Source: an uncultured Clostridium sp. (lineage in GTDB: Bacteria; Bacillota; Clostridia; Lachnospirales; Lachnospiraceae). Taken from it: 23,928 nucleotides of DNA. The number at the start of each line of letters is the position of its first letter. The first letter of the stretch is position 1. Shown piece after piece: positions 1-7,620 of the stretch. The notes under the pieces are model-generated. The model did no database searches. It saw nothing but the letters and a program-made list of their open reading frames with translations, and was not told where the DNA came from. The position numbers were made by a program, and so were the translations under genes. Location of the stretch: positions 1-23,928 of the forward strand of contig UQXF01000045.1 of the NCBI GenBank assembly GCA_900544905.1, read 5' to 3'.

Positions 1-49
1 ACGAGATGACGTCGAGTCTCGTGGGCTCGGAGATGTGTATAAGAGACAG
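1..49 (+). other. Untrimmed Illumina Nextera i7 adapter (artefact)
   Basis: This is not genomic DNA. Bases 1-7 (ACGAGAT) are the end of the P7 oligo, 8-15 (GACGTCGA) the 8-base i7 index, 16-30 (GTCTCGTGGGCTCGG) the Nextera read-2 primer site, and 31-49 (AGATGTGTATAAGAGACAG) the Tn5 mosaic end. Genomic sequence begins at base 50. Translated on the plus strand the adapter reads MTSSLVGSEMCIRDS, a tell-tale contaminant peptide. Confidence 0.98.
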
Positions 50-225
50 CCGCTCATGTCAGACGCCTGGGCAGATAACGCTGCCACCCATCCGTTTAGA
101 TTTCTTCCTCCTAAGAAAAAGTCCTCTGAATTTTTTGTTTTTCCTGCATACATGGCGCCAATCACAATCATTACAACCATATAGACGGCAAATGCAAGCA
201 AAATCCATACTAATGAACTATTCAT
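50..225 (-). CDS. putP: Sodium/proline symporter PutP, N-terminal fragment cut by the contig end
   Basis: This is the first 58 codons plus two bases of a sodium:solute symporter (SSS family) that would import proline with Na+ across the cytoplasmic membrane. It starts at ATG 225, with an AAGGAG ribosome binding site about 9 bases upstream. The protein begins MNSSLVWILLAFAVYMVV, a hydrophobic first helix (about residues 4-26), followed by FFLGGR (36-41) and ALSAQASDMSG (49-59). These match the start of PutP, where the Asp of ASDMSG (Asp56 here, Asp55 in E. coli) takes part in Na+ binding. The remaining roughly 430 residues are missing because the contig runs into adapter at base 49, so the truncation is an assembly edge and not a mutation. 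Other SSS members are possible, but the ASDMSG motif favours PutP. Confidence 0.88.
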
Positions 226-314
226 ACTTTTATTCTCCTTAATCCTATTTATCTTATGAAACAAAAACCGGCAGCAAAAACATGCCACAATTCCATAAGT
301 CAGTTCAGTAAGCT

Positions 315-343
315 ATAGTATCATATATTTCAGAAAAAATCCA
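315..343 (-). promoter_or_regulatory. Probable promoter of putP (extended -10)
   Basis: Reading the minus strand, TGGATT (343-338) is followed after 17 bases by TACTAT (320-315). The TG one base before the -10 makes it an extended -10 element. The -35 is a poor match to TTGACA. It faces putP, with the start codon about 83 bases downstream of the expected transcription start. Confidence 0.45.
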
Positions 344-385
344 GCTATTCTGTTCTGACAGATAAAATCTTATTAAAATTACGTA

Positions 386-414
386 GTGACAAACATTGGA
401 AAACATCATATAAT
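386..414 (+). promoter_or_regulatory. SigA-type promoter of the Na/Pi cotransporter gene
   Basis: GTGACA (386-391), a 17-base spacer, then a perfect TATAAT (409-414). Expected start of transcription is near base 421, giving a leader of about 115 bases before ATG 537. The def promoter in this window uses the same GTGACA -35. Confidence 0.72.
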
Positions 415-536
415 AGGGGTTGTGTTTTACGATTTATTTTACTTACATTTTATATTGTCTTAACAATTATCTGTTTATTTACACCTATTGTTAATTATAC
501 GTTAAATGGATAAAACAAATTTTGGAGGATACGGAA

Positions 537-2468
537 ATGGATATACTATCAATCTTACAGCTTCTTGGAGGTATCGGGCTCTTTTTATACGGAATGAATC
601 TTATGGGTTCTTCCCTTGAAAAACTGGCGGGCTCCGGTCTGGAACGGATTCTGGAGAAATTAACCACCAGTAAACGAAAAGGAGTGGGCTTTATCAAGGG
701 CTGGGGATTAGGTGCCGGTGTGACAGCCATCATCCAGAGCTCTGCCGCTACCACCATTATGCTGATTGGATTTGTAAACGCCGGCATTATGAAGCTTGCC
801 CAGGCAATTCCGGTTGTCATGGGTGCAAATGTGGGTAGTACCGTAACTGCCCAGATTCTCCGTCTCGGTGATTTAGGCTCTGATAATCTGATTTTAACGC
901 TGTTAAAGCCTTCTTCCTTTGCACCAATGCTGGTGGGAGTCGGCGCATTTATCCTGCTGTTTACAAAGAAGAAAAAGGCAAAGGATGTTGCGGGAATCAT
1001 GGTCGGCATGGGTGTGTTGTTCTACGGAATGACCACCATGGAATCTGTATTTGCTCCATTAAAGGATTCCGAAGCTTTCCAGAATGCATTTACCTCCTTC
1101 AGCAATCCCTTTCTTGGCATTTTAATCGGTCTTGTAATTACGGCAATTATCCAGAGCTCCTCTGCCTCTGTAGGTATTTTACAGGCATTATCCGCCACCG
1201 GAAGCGTCAGCTATGCCACCGCTGTTCCGATTATTATCGGACAAAACCTTGGAAAATGCATGACGATTATCCTCGGCTCCATCGGTGCAAACAAAAAGGC
1301 AAAGCGGGTATCCTTAAGCTACCTTTTCTTCAATATTATAGGGGCGGTTATCTTCACCGCCATTATTTATGGTATCTATTATACAGTGGGAATAAGCTTC
1401 TGGAATGATACAGTAAACCGTGGTGATATAGCAAATGTACACTTTTTGTTTAATTTTCTCACCAGTGTACTGCTGCTGCCATTCAGCCAGCAGCTTGGAA
1501 GCCTCACCGGTAAAATCCTTGGAGATGATGATATCTCCAAGACAGATAAGGAGCTCGAAACTCTGGACGATATGCTCCTCAATACACCTACCATTGCGTT
1601 GGAGCAGTGTAAGCATGTAATTGCCTCCATGGCTGACGCAATCTATGAAAATTACCAGATTGCAACCGGATTAATTTACAATTATGACCCGTCTAAGCAG
1701 GCACTGCTGGAGGAAAACGAATCCTTTATCGATAAATGTGAGAGCGCTCTCTCCGCTTACATTGTAAAAATCAACTCCAAACGGCTTTCCACAGATGACC
1801 GGCTGGTGGTATCGGAGATTTTAAATTCCGTCAGCGATTTTGAACGGATGGGTGACCATTGTATTAACATTTTCTATGTGGCACAGGACAAAAATGCACA
1901 GGATATCCATTTCTCACCTGCCGGGCATAAAGAAGTTGATACCATCATCACAGCTGTAGGCAACGCCATGAAAACCACCTTTGAAGCGTTCAAGCATGAC
2001 AATGCTGCCGCTGCTATCCGGATTGAACCGCTGGCAGAAACCATTGATAAATTAAAGGAGACCATAAAGGCGCATCACGTGGAACGGTTACAGTCCGGTG
2101 AGTGCGGTATTGAAGGGGGCATTGCCCTGGTGGACCTTGTAACCAGCTTTGAGCGTATTTCCTCCCACTGTGCCAACATTTCCCTTCACATTGTAAAACG
2201 TGTGGGAAATGACCGGGATTTTGATGAGATGCACGGACATGCAAACGACAGCTTCAGCGAAGAATATAAGGCGCTTTATCATTATTACGAATCACAGTAT
2301 ATTACACCGATTATGGATAATAACCAGACAGCCCTGGTAAAAGAAACAAAAGATACAAAAGATACAAAAGATACAAAAGACTCAAAAGATACAAAGCATC
2401 CTAAAAAGGAAGGCTCAAAGAAGGATACCGCAAAACATGCCAAAGAGGATAAGCGTAAGAAAAAATAA
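537..2468 (+). CDS. Na+/phosphate cotransporter family protein with C-terminal PhoU-like domain
   Basis: A 643-residue membrane protein of the NptA/PNaS (SLC34-like) family, expected to move inorganic phosphate with Na+. The N-terminal half has two related halves carrying the signature QSSA (67-70) and QSSS (206-209), each inside a hydrophobic segment, with further membrane helices to about residue 310. The cytoplasmic C-terminal half is a PhoU-like helical domain with the repeated motifs FERMGDHC and FERISSHC. It ends in a lysine-rich tail of about 40 residues built on a Thr-Lys-Asp repeat. An upstream in-frame TTG at 522 is rejected as the start because it overlaps the ribosome binding site GGAGG (524-528). 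ATG 537, eight bases after that site, is preferred. The gene is convergent with thiN, with only eight bases between the stop codons. The transport direction and ion are inferred from the family. Confidence 0.9.
   Translation: MDILSILQLLGGIGLFLYGMNLMGSSLEKLAGSGLERILEKLTTSKRKGVGFIKGWGLGAGVTAIIQSSAATTIMLIGFVNAGIMKLAQAIPVVMGANVGSTVTAQILRLGDLGSDNLILTLLKPSSFAPMLVGVGAFILLFTKKKKAKDVAGIMVGMGVLFYGMTTMESVFAPLKDSEAFQNAFTSFSNPFLGILIGLVITAIIQSSSASVGILQALSATGSVSYATAVPIIIGQNLGKCMTIILGSIGANKKAKRVSLSYLFFNIIGAVIFTAIIYGIYYTVGISFWNDTVNRGDIANVHFLFNFLTSVLLLPFSQQLGSLTGKILGDDDISKTDKELETLDDMLLNTPTIALEQCKHVIASMADAIYENYQIATGLIYNYDPSKQALLEENESFIDKCESALSAYIVKINSKRLSTDDRLVVSEILNSVSDFERMGDHCINIFYVAQDKNAQDIHFSPAGHKEVDTIITAVGNAMKTTFEAFKHDNAAAAIRIEPLAETIDKLKETIKAHHVERLQSGECGIEGGIALVDLVTSFERISSHCANISLHIVKRVGNDRDFDEMHGHANDSFSEEYKALYHYYESQYITPIMDNNQTALVKETKDTKDTKDTKDSKDTKHPKKEGSKKDTAKHAKEDKRKKK
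2346..2395 (+). repeat. 9-base tandem repeat encoding Thr-Lys-Asp
   Basis: About five and a half copies of ACAAAAGAT in tandem. The fourth unit ends in C and the fifth begins with T, giving one KDS variant. The unit is a multiple of three, so a change in copy number would only lengthen or shorten the charged tail of the phosphate transporter. Confidence 0.9.
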
Positions 2469-2486
2469 GGATGGTTTCACCCATCC
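2459..2486 (-). terminator. Intrinsic terminator of the def-to-thiN operon
   Basis: On the minus strand a 6-bp stem GGATGG/CCATCC with loop GTGAAA (2486-2469) is followed by TTATTTTTT. The loop contains the TGA stop of thiN. The U-tract is the complement of the last lysine codons and stop codon of the convergent transporter gene. On the plus strand the same hairpin has no T-run after it, so it serves the minus-strand operon. Confidence 0.72.
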
Positions 2487-3151
2487 CTGCTCTCTATCAC
2501 CAGAAGCTCTCCTTCAGTACAGGTAATCATGGCAGCTTCCTCCTGAATCTGGTTGCTGACAGTAAGACTGCTGCCCTGCCTTACTGTTTTATTGTTGAGT
2601 GGATACATAACCCCGGTAATGGTCAGACCTTTTATTACCGGACTTATGGGAATCAGTGAAAGATATAATCCAAACTGATTCCTTTTTTCTATTCTACAGC
2701 ATTTTCCCGCCTGCAGCAGACGAATCCGGTTTGTTTCATCCACTATATGGCATTCTATATTTTCCTCTGCTGCCTGGAGCAGTAAGCCCAGATTTGCAAG
2801 CATATGGTCTATTCTGTTTCCTGTGGCTGCCAAAATTGTAATCTGCCCTGCCCGTTCCTTTATTGCTTCCATAACTGCCAATTCGGTATCCGTGGCGTCC
2901 TTTTTCGCAGGATAGCGCTCCAGATAAGCCGGAAGCTCCCCTGCGGCAATCCGCTTCTCATAAGCTGCCAGCAGCTTTTTGTCCACTGTGTCAAAATCAC
3001 CCACAATATAGTCCGGAACAAGACCCATGCAGTCCACATATTCCAGACCCTTGTCAACAGCAAAGACCCTATCAATTGATAAGGTCTTACTGTATGCTTT
3101 TGCAAAATCAATATTCAGATGTCCGCCTGTCACAATTAACACATGATGCAT
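2477..3151 (-). CDS. thiN: Thiamine pyrophosphokinase
   Basis: A 224-residue protein that transfers pyrophosphate from ATP to thiamine, giving thiamine diphosphate. Family marks are the early Asp-rich substrate region DKGLEYVD followed by PDYIVGDFDTV, the acidic segment KKDATDTELAV that binds metal and nucleotide, and GNRIDHMLANL (about residues 131-141). Length is normal for the bacterial enzyme. The start at ATG 3151 has AGGAG seven bases upstream, and that site overlaps the stop codon of rpe. It is the last gene of the nine-gene operon and ends in a terminator shared with the convergent phosphate transporter. The rpe-thiN order following rsgA is the usual Firmicute arrangement. Confidence 0.94.
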   Translation of the reverse strand: MHHVLIVTGGHLNIDFAKAYSKTLSIDRVFAVDKGLEYVDCMGLVPDYIVGDFDTVDKKLLAAYEKRIAAGELPAYLERYPAKKDATDTELAVMEAIKERAGQITILAATGNRIDHMLANLGLLLQAAEENIECHIVDETNRIRLLQAGKCCRIEKRNQFGLYLSLIPISPVIKGLTITGVMYPLNNKTVRQGSSLTVSNQIQEEAAMITCTEGELLVIESRDG

Positions 3152-3161
3152 ATTGCTGCTC

Positions 3162-3818
3162 CTAATCCTGAATATACTCCCTTAATTTCCTGACATTTTC
3201 AGCCGCATTTCCCTTAAATACAGCCGAACCGGCTACCAGAACATTGGCTCCTGCCGCCTTTACTTCCCTGATATTCCCGGCACCGATTCCACCGTCAACC
3301 TCAATCCACATTTCCTCTTTTCCCGCTTTTGCTGCCATTTCCTTAACTGCACGAACCTTATCCAGGCTGCCCGCAATAAAGCTCTGTCCTCCAAAACCGG
3401 GATACACGCTCATCACCAGAATCATATCCACCAGAGGTATAAAGGACTCCACTACAGAAGCCGGAGTATCCGGACTAACCGCCAATCCTGCCTTTAAGCC
3501 CATAGCCTTAATCTGCTCCAATGTGGCTTTCACATCAGCACACGCCTCATAGTGAACCGTAATAATATCTGCTCCCGCCTTTTTAAAGGCTTCGAGATAA
3601 CGGACAGGCTCTTCAATCATAAGATGCACGTCAAACAGGGCATCTGTCACCTTTCGCACCGAAGCGATTACCGGTGCGCCAAAAGAAATATTGGGAACAA
3701 ACTGTCCGTCCATAACATCCAAATGAATGACTTCTGCTCCTGCTGCTGCAACCGCTGCAATCTCCTCTCCCAAAGCTGAAAAATCTGCTGACAATACCGA
3801 TGGTGCTAAATAGTTCAT
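3162..3818 (-). CDS. rpe: Ribulose-phosphate 3-epimerase
   Basis: A 218-residue TIM-barrel enzyme interconverting D-ribulose 5-phosphate and D-xylulose 5-phosphate in the non-oxidative pentose phosphate pathway. The sequence shows the N-terminal LAPSVLSADF, the first metal-site strand HLDVMDGQFVPN (His and Asp ligands), TVHYEA, MSVYPGFGGQ, and the second catalytic Asp in EVDGGIG. No key residue is missing. It lies 16 bases after rsgA and 10 bases before thiN. Confidence 0.97.
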   Translation of the reverse strand: MNYLAPSVLSADFSALGEEIAAVAAAGAEVIHLDVMDGQFVPNISFGAPVIASVRKVTDALFDVHLMIEEPVRYLEAFKKAGADIITVHYEACADVKATLEQIKAMGLKAGLAVSPDTPASVVESFIPLVDMILVMSVYPGFGGQSFIAGSLDKVRAVKEMAAKAGKEEMWIEVDGGIGAGNIREVKAAGANVLVAGSAVFKGNAAENVRKLREYIQD

Positions 3819-3834
3819 CTCTTCTACCCTTTCC

Positions 3835-4710
3835 TCAAAAACGCTTGCTGTCCTTTATCTCTTCAAAAAACAGCTTATAATTATCATAACGGGAACGGGG
3901 AATCTCCCCATCCTCCACTGCCTGTTTAATTCCGCACTCCGTCTCTCCGATATGGTTACAGCCGCCAAATTTACAATAGGGCTCATATTCCTCAAATTCC
4001 CTGTAGTAATATTTAAGCTCTTCAGGCTGTATGTCATAGAAATATACCGAACTAAATCCCGGCGTATCCATCAGATATGTGTCCTCGCCCACCGGAAGAA
4101 TTTCGGAATGCCTGGTGGTATGCTTTCCCCTCTCAATTTTCCTGCTGATAACCCCGGTGTCCATGTTTGCATCCGGATTCAGCATATTCATTATGGAGGA
4201 CTTTCCCACACCGGAGGGACCTGCCAGCGCAGTTGTTTTCCCCTTTAAGACATCCAGCAGAATATCCATCCCATGCTCCTCATAGGTGCTGGCATAAATT
4301 ACAGGATATCCGCTTTTTGCATATATCTCTTCATACCGTGCCAGCTTCTTCTCCTCCACCAAATCAGTCTTATTAAAGCATATAATAACCGGAACCTCCT
4401 GCTTTTCCATCATAATCAGAAAACGGTCCAACAGATTAAAATTCGGTTCCGGAGCTGCTGCTGCAAACACCACCAGCGCCTGGTCCACATTGGCAGCCGC
4501 CGGACGAATCAGCTGGGAGGTACGGGGCAGAATCCTCTCGATATTTCCCAGACATTTTTCCTCATCCAATACGGTTATCTCCACATTGTCACCGACTAAA
4601 GGCTTGATATTCCGGCTGCGGAAAATTCCCTTTGCCTTGCATTCATAAATGCAATGTCCCGCATGTATATAGTAAAATCCTGCAATCCCTTTAATAATCT
4701 TCCCCTGCAT
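3835..4710 (-). CDS. rsgA: Ribosome small-subunit-dependent GTPase RsgA
   Basis: A 291-residue circularly permuted GTPase that acts in late maturation of the 30S subunit. An OB-fold covers roughly residues 1-70. The GTPase motifs come in the permuted order G4 NKTD (113-116), G1 GPSGVGKSS (164-172), G3 DTPG (215-218). The C-terminal zinc site uses Cys246, Cys251, His253 and Cys259. The start codon abuts the stop codon of prkC with no spacer, so the pair is probably translationally coupled. In B. subtilis the equivalent protein (CpgA) is a PrkC substrate, so the adjacency is meaningful, though phosphorylation here is inferred. Confidence 0.97.
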   Translation of the reverse strand: MQGKIIKGIAGFYYIHAGHCIYECKAKGIFRSRNIKPLVGDNVEITVLDEEKCLGNIERILPRTSQLIRPAAANVDQALVVFAAAAPEPNFNLLDRFLIMMEKQEVPVIICFNKTDLVEEKKLARYEEIYAKSGYPVIYASTYEEHGMDILLDVLKGKTTALAGPSGVGKSSIMNMLNPDANMDTGVISRKIERGKHTTRHSEILPVGEDTYLMDTPGFSSVYFYDIQPEELKYYYREFEEYEPYCKFGGCNHIGETECGIKQAVEDGEIPRSRYDNYKLFFEEIKDSKRF

Positions 4711-6867
4711 CTATTGCTCTACTTCCTTTATTGTAGCTTTGCCTGAGGAGGAGAAGCTGCCTGTTATATTCGTGCCATTTTCATCCTGGACACTATAACT
4801 CAGCGTACCATTTTTACTGGTTAAGCCCTCTATAGCCGGCAAACCGGACAGCTGGATTGGGAATGAGTTTTCCTGATAATAATCCGATATAATTTCGTAG
4901 GTTGCGTCACCAACCTTTAAGGTCAGTTTGACATAAACGGCTTCTCCCTCTTCAAAGTCATAACCATTATTGCTGATGGAGCCTGAAAAGGTTGCCGTAT
5001 AGGTCTTTACCTTCGGCTCTTTTCCCTTACTGATTGTAATATCAACTGCGGTCTCTTCCTTAACCTCTGTACCGGCAGCAATGCTCTGTCTTATTACCTT
5101 GCCCTCTGCAATGGTATCACTGTATTCCTGGGTAACATTTCCAAGCTTTAACTTCACCTCTGATAATGCGGATTCCGCCTCTGTCACCGTCTTCTTCTTA
5201 AGGTCCGGAACCGTTGCCACCTTCACTTCTTTTCCCTTGCTGACTACAATCGTAACGGTAGAGCCCTTGGCTGCCTTTGTCTCCCCGCTTGGTGTCTGGC
5301 TGATAATTTTACCTGCTTCCACCTCATCATCATATTCCTCGTCCTCTTCCACCACAAAGCCGGCAGCGGTAAGCAGAGTCCTTGCCTCATCCGGGGTCTT
5401 GCCTACAACATCGGGAACATCTGCCTCCTCAATTCCCTTGCTGATGACAATTTTTACCTTTTCGTCCTCATCCACCGTCTGTCCCTCTAAGATGCTCTGG
5501 CTCACAACCAGACCCTCTTCAAATTTGTCTGAATATTCCCGTTCAATCTCATAGGCAATACCAGCTTCATCCAGTACCTTTGTGGCTTCTGCCTCTTCCA
5601 TTCCAACCACATCTATCATTGTTATAATTTCTTCTGTTACCGTTGGCTCTTCTGTTGTCTTCTTATCCTTCTTAAATGCACCTGTAACCGATGCAATGGC
5701 AACAATAATGATAATCGCTATAATTACTGTGGCTGCAATGGCTCCAATGGTAATGATTTTCTCCATCTTAGGGTCCAAATCGCCTTTTTTGTCATCCTCA
5801 TCCTCTTCATCAAACAAAGAATCATCATCCTCATCTTCGTCATCCAGATAGTCATCCTCATCATTGTATAAGCTTTCCAACGCCTCATTTGCCTCATCTA
5901 ACTCGGAGCTGGTCTTATTAACAGGGAACATGGAAATGCCCTCCGGCTGGTTTGAAGAGCTTTTGATTGCCGCCAGCTCATCCTCGGAAATCTGGATTGT
6001 CGGAGCATTATTGGTCATCACCACACCCATATTTCCCACATCAGCATTTGGGTCCATGGCAACCTTGCGCAAATCTGCCAGCATGGCATTAGTGGTTAAA
6101 TATCTGCGCTCTGGTTTTTTCTGGGTTGCCTTCAATACGATTTTCTCCAGTCCCACCGGAATATCCGGGTAATACTCTCTTGGAGGAATCATTTCACTTT
6201 GTATATGCATCAATGCAACCGTAACATTGTTTTCTCCCTCAAAGGGAACCCTTCCCGTCAGCATTTCATATAATGTGATACCCAGGGAGTAAATGTCAGA
6301 ACGCTCATCTGAATAACCGCCCCTTGCCTGCTCCGGTGATATGTAATGCACACTTCCCATTGCACTTGAGGCAATTGTATTCGAGGTTGCCGCTTTTGCA
6401 ATTCCAAAATCTGTTACCTTTAAGGTTCCATTTCTTGAGACAATAATGTTCTGGGGTTTGATGTCACGATGAATGGTGTGATGTTCATGCGCCACTTCAA
6501 TACCCGCACAAATCTGCATGATAAAATCGAGAGCGGTCTGGTATGGCAGACGCCCATTCTGCTGGATATATTCCTTCAGGGTGATTCCCTCTACTAATTC
6601 CATGACAATATAATAATAGCCATTCTCTTCCCCTACATCAAACACATTCACGATATTCGGATGGGAAAGTCCTGCCGCAGACTGCGCCTCAATCCGGAAC
6701 TTGCTGACAAAGCTCTTGTCATCACTAAATTCCGGCTTTAATACTTTAATTGCCACAAAACGGTTTAATACATGGCATTTTGCCTTGTACACGACACTCA
6801 TGCCGCCGGAGCCAACCTCTTCTATAATCTCATATCTATTCTGAATTATCATTCCCTGTTCAAACAT
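4711..6867 (-). CDS. prkC: Stk1/PrkC-type Ser/Thr kinase with PASTA repeats
   Basis: A 718-residue membrane kinase that senses cell-wall fragments and phosphorylates cytoplasmic targets. The kinase domain (about 10-270) has glycine loop GSGG (19-22), ATP-binding Lys41 in VAIK, HRD (133-135), DFG (153-155) and activation segment GSVHYISPEQARG. After a linker with 19 acidic residues in 25 (335-359), one membrane helix lies at about 371-397. Outside are three PASTA repeats (from about 417), each ending near VVSKG or ITISKG, then a short beta-rich C-terminal domain. An in-frame ATG at 6882 is rejected because the ribosome binding site GAGGTG (6880-6875) begins at it. ATG 6867, seven bases downstream of that site and four bases after stp, gives the family N-terminus MFEQG. 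Stp just upstream is the opposing phosphatase. Confidence 0.96.
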   Translation of the reverse strand: MFEQGMIIQNRYEIIEEVGSGGMSVVYKAKCHVLNRFVAIKVLKPEFSDDKSFVSKFRIEAQSAAGLSHPNIVNVFDVGEENGYYYIVMELVEGITLKEYIQQNGRLPYQTALDFIMQICAGIEVAHEHHTIHRDIKPQNIIVSRNGTLKVTDFGIAKAATSNTIASSAMGSVHYISPEQARGGYSDERSDIYSLGITLYEMLTGRVPFEGENNVTVALMHIQSEMIPPREYYPDIPVGLEKIVLKATQKKPERRYLTTNAMLADLRKVAMDPNADVGNMGVVMTNNAPTIQISEDELAAIKSSSNQPEGISMFPVNKTSSELDEANEALESLYNDEDDYLDDEDEDDDSLFDEEDEDDKKGDLDPKMEKIITIGAIAATVIIAIIIIVAIASVTGAFKKDKKTTEEPTVTEEIITMIDVVGMEEAEATKVLDEAGIAYEIEREYSDKFEEGLVVSQSILEGQTVDEDEKVKIVISKGIEEADVPDVVGKTPDEARTLLTAAGFVVEEDEEYDDEVEAGKIISQTPSGETKAAKGSTVTIVVSKGKEVKVATVPDLKKKTVTEAESALSEVKLKLGNVTQEYSDTIAEGKVIRQSIAAGTEVKEETAVDITISKGKEPKVKTYTATFSGSISNNGYDFEEGEAVYVKLTLKVGDATYEIISDYYQENSFPIQLSGLPAIEGLTSKNGTLSYSVQDENGTNITGSFSSSGKATIKEVEQ

Positions 6868-6871
6868 ATTT

Positions 6872-7606
6872 TCACACCTCATTCAATGTCTGCTCTGCTA
6901 CAACAACACCAATATTGTCCTTACCTCCATAATAATTGGCTCGTTCTATCAACTGGTCACAAATTTTATCTAAAAATTGCTTTTGCATTACAATGTCTCT
7001 TATCTCGTCATCCTCAATCATGTTGGTCAATCCATCTGTGCATAGCAATATTTTTTCTTTTTTTTGCAAAACAATCTCGAAAAAATCCGGTACGGCTTCA
7101 TTTCCCGTCCCCAGTGCCCTTGTAATAATGTTCTTTTCCGGATGGAATCTTACCCTTCGCCGGTCCAGCTGTCCGGTCCGGATTAATTCCTCCACTAAAG
7201 AATGGTCCAGCGTAATCTGCTTTGCTTCCTCTCCCATTACATAGAGCCTGCTGTCTCCGATATTCGCCACATACATTTTATCCTTCAGTACAACGGCGGT
7301 TACAAATGTTGTACCCATTCCCTTTAGTTCATTATGCCCGGCTGCCTTTTGCAAAAGCATATCATTCACCTTTGCAATTCCCGTCTTCAATATGGTTATG
7401 GGATTCACATACTGGCAGTTCTTCACATATTCCACAAACCAGGAAACCGCATGTGCGGAAGCATAATCTCCCGCCTGGTGCCCTCCCATTCCGTCAGCAA
7501 CAATGTATAGATTCGGAAGATTGCCGATGCTTTTGTCAGAAAAGAAGATACTGTCCTGATTCATGCTTCTTATCATACCAATATCTGTTTTGCCATAGGA
7601 TATCAC
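6872..7606 (-). CDS. stp: PP2C-family Ser/Thr protein phosphatase (Stp/PrpC)
   Basis: A 244-residue metal-dependent phosphatase that reverses PrkC phosphorylation. PP2C motifs are visible in order: GMIRSMNQDS (10-19), ADGMGGHQAG (37-46, metal-binding Asp), GMGTTFV, NIGDSRLY, LCTDGLTN and the terminal GGKDNIGVV with its metal Asp. The start is GTG at 7606, set by a perfect AGGAGG (7620-7615) eight bases upstream. The ATG two bases earlier is out of frame and hits a stop at once. The end lies four bases before the preferred prkC start, and the prkC ribosome binding site lies inside the stp 3' end. Confidence 0.96.
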   Translation of the reverse strand: MISYGKTDIGMIRSMNQDSIFFSDKSIGNLPNLYIVADGMGGHQAGDYASAHAVSWFVEYVKNCQYVNPITILKTGIAKVNDMLLQKAAGHNELKGMGTTFVTAVVLKDKMYVANIGDSRLYVMGEEAKQITLDHSLVEELIRTGQLDRRRVRFHPEKNIITRALGTGNEAVPDFFEIVLQKKEKILLCTDGLTNMIEDDEIRDIVMQKQFLDKICDQLIERANYYGGKDNIGVVVAEQTLNEV

Positions 7607-7620
7607 ATCGAAACCCTCCT

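Larger units (their letters stand above)
226..536. other. Divergent intergenic region between putP and the phosphate transporter
   Basis: These 311 bases carry no convincing gene. They hold one promoter for each flanking gene (entered separately) and both ribosome binding sites. The predicted leaders are about 80 bases for putP and about 115 bases for the transporter. I see no strong riboswitch-like fold or terminator in them. Confidence 0.7.

Noticed and set aside
6..242. 78-residue plus-strand open frame beginning MTSSLVGSEMCIRDS
   Set aside because: Its first third is translated sequencing adapter, and the rest is antisense to the putP fragment.
5081..5554. 157-residue Ser/Thr-rich plus-strand open frame
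   Set aside because: Antisense of the PASTA repeats of prkC; composition is explained by the complementary codons.
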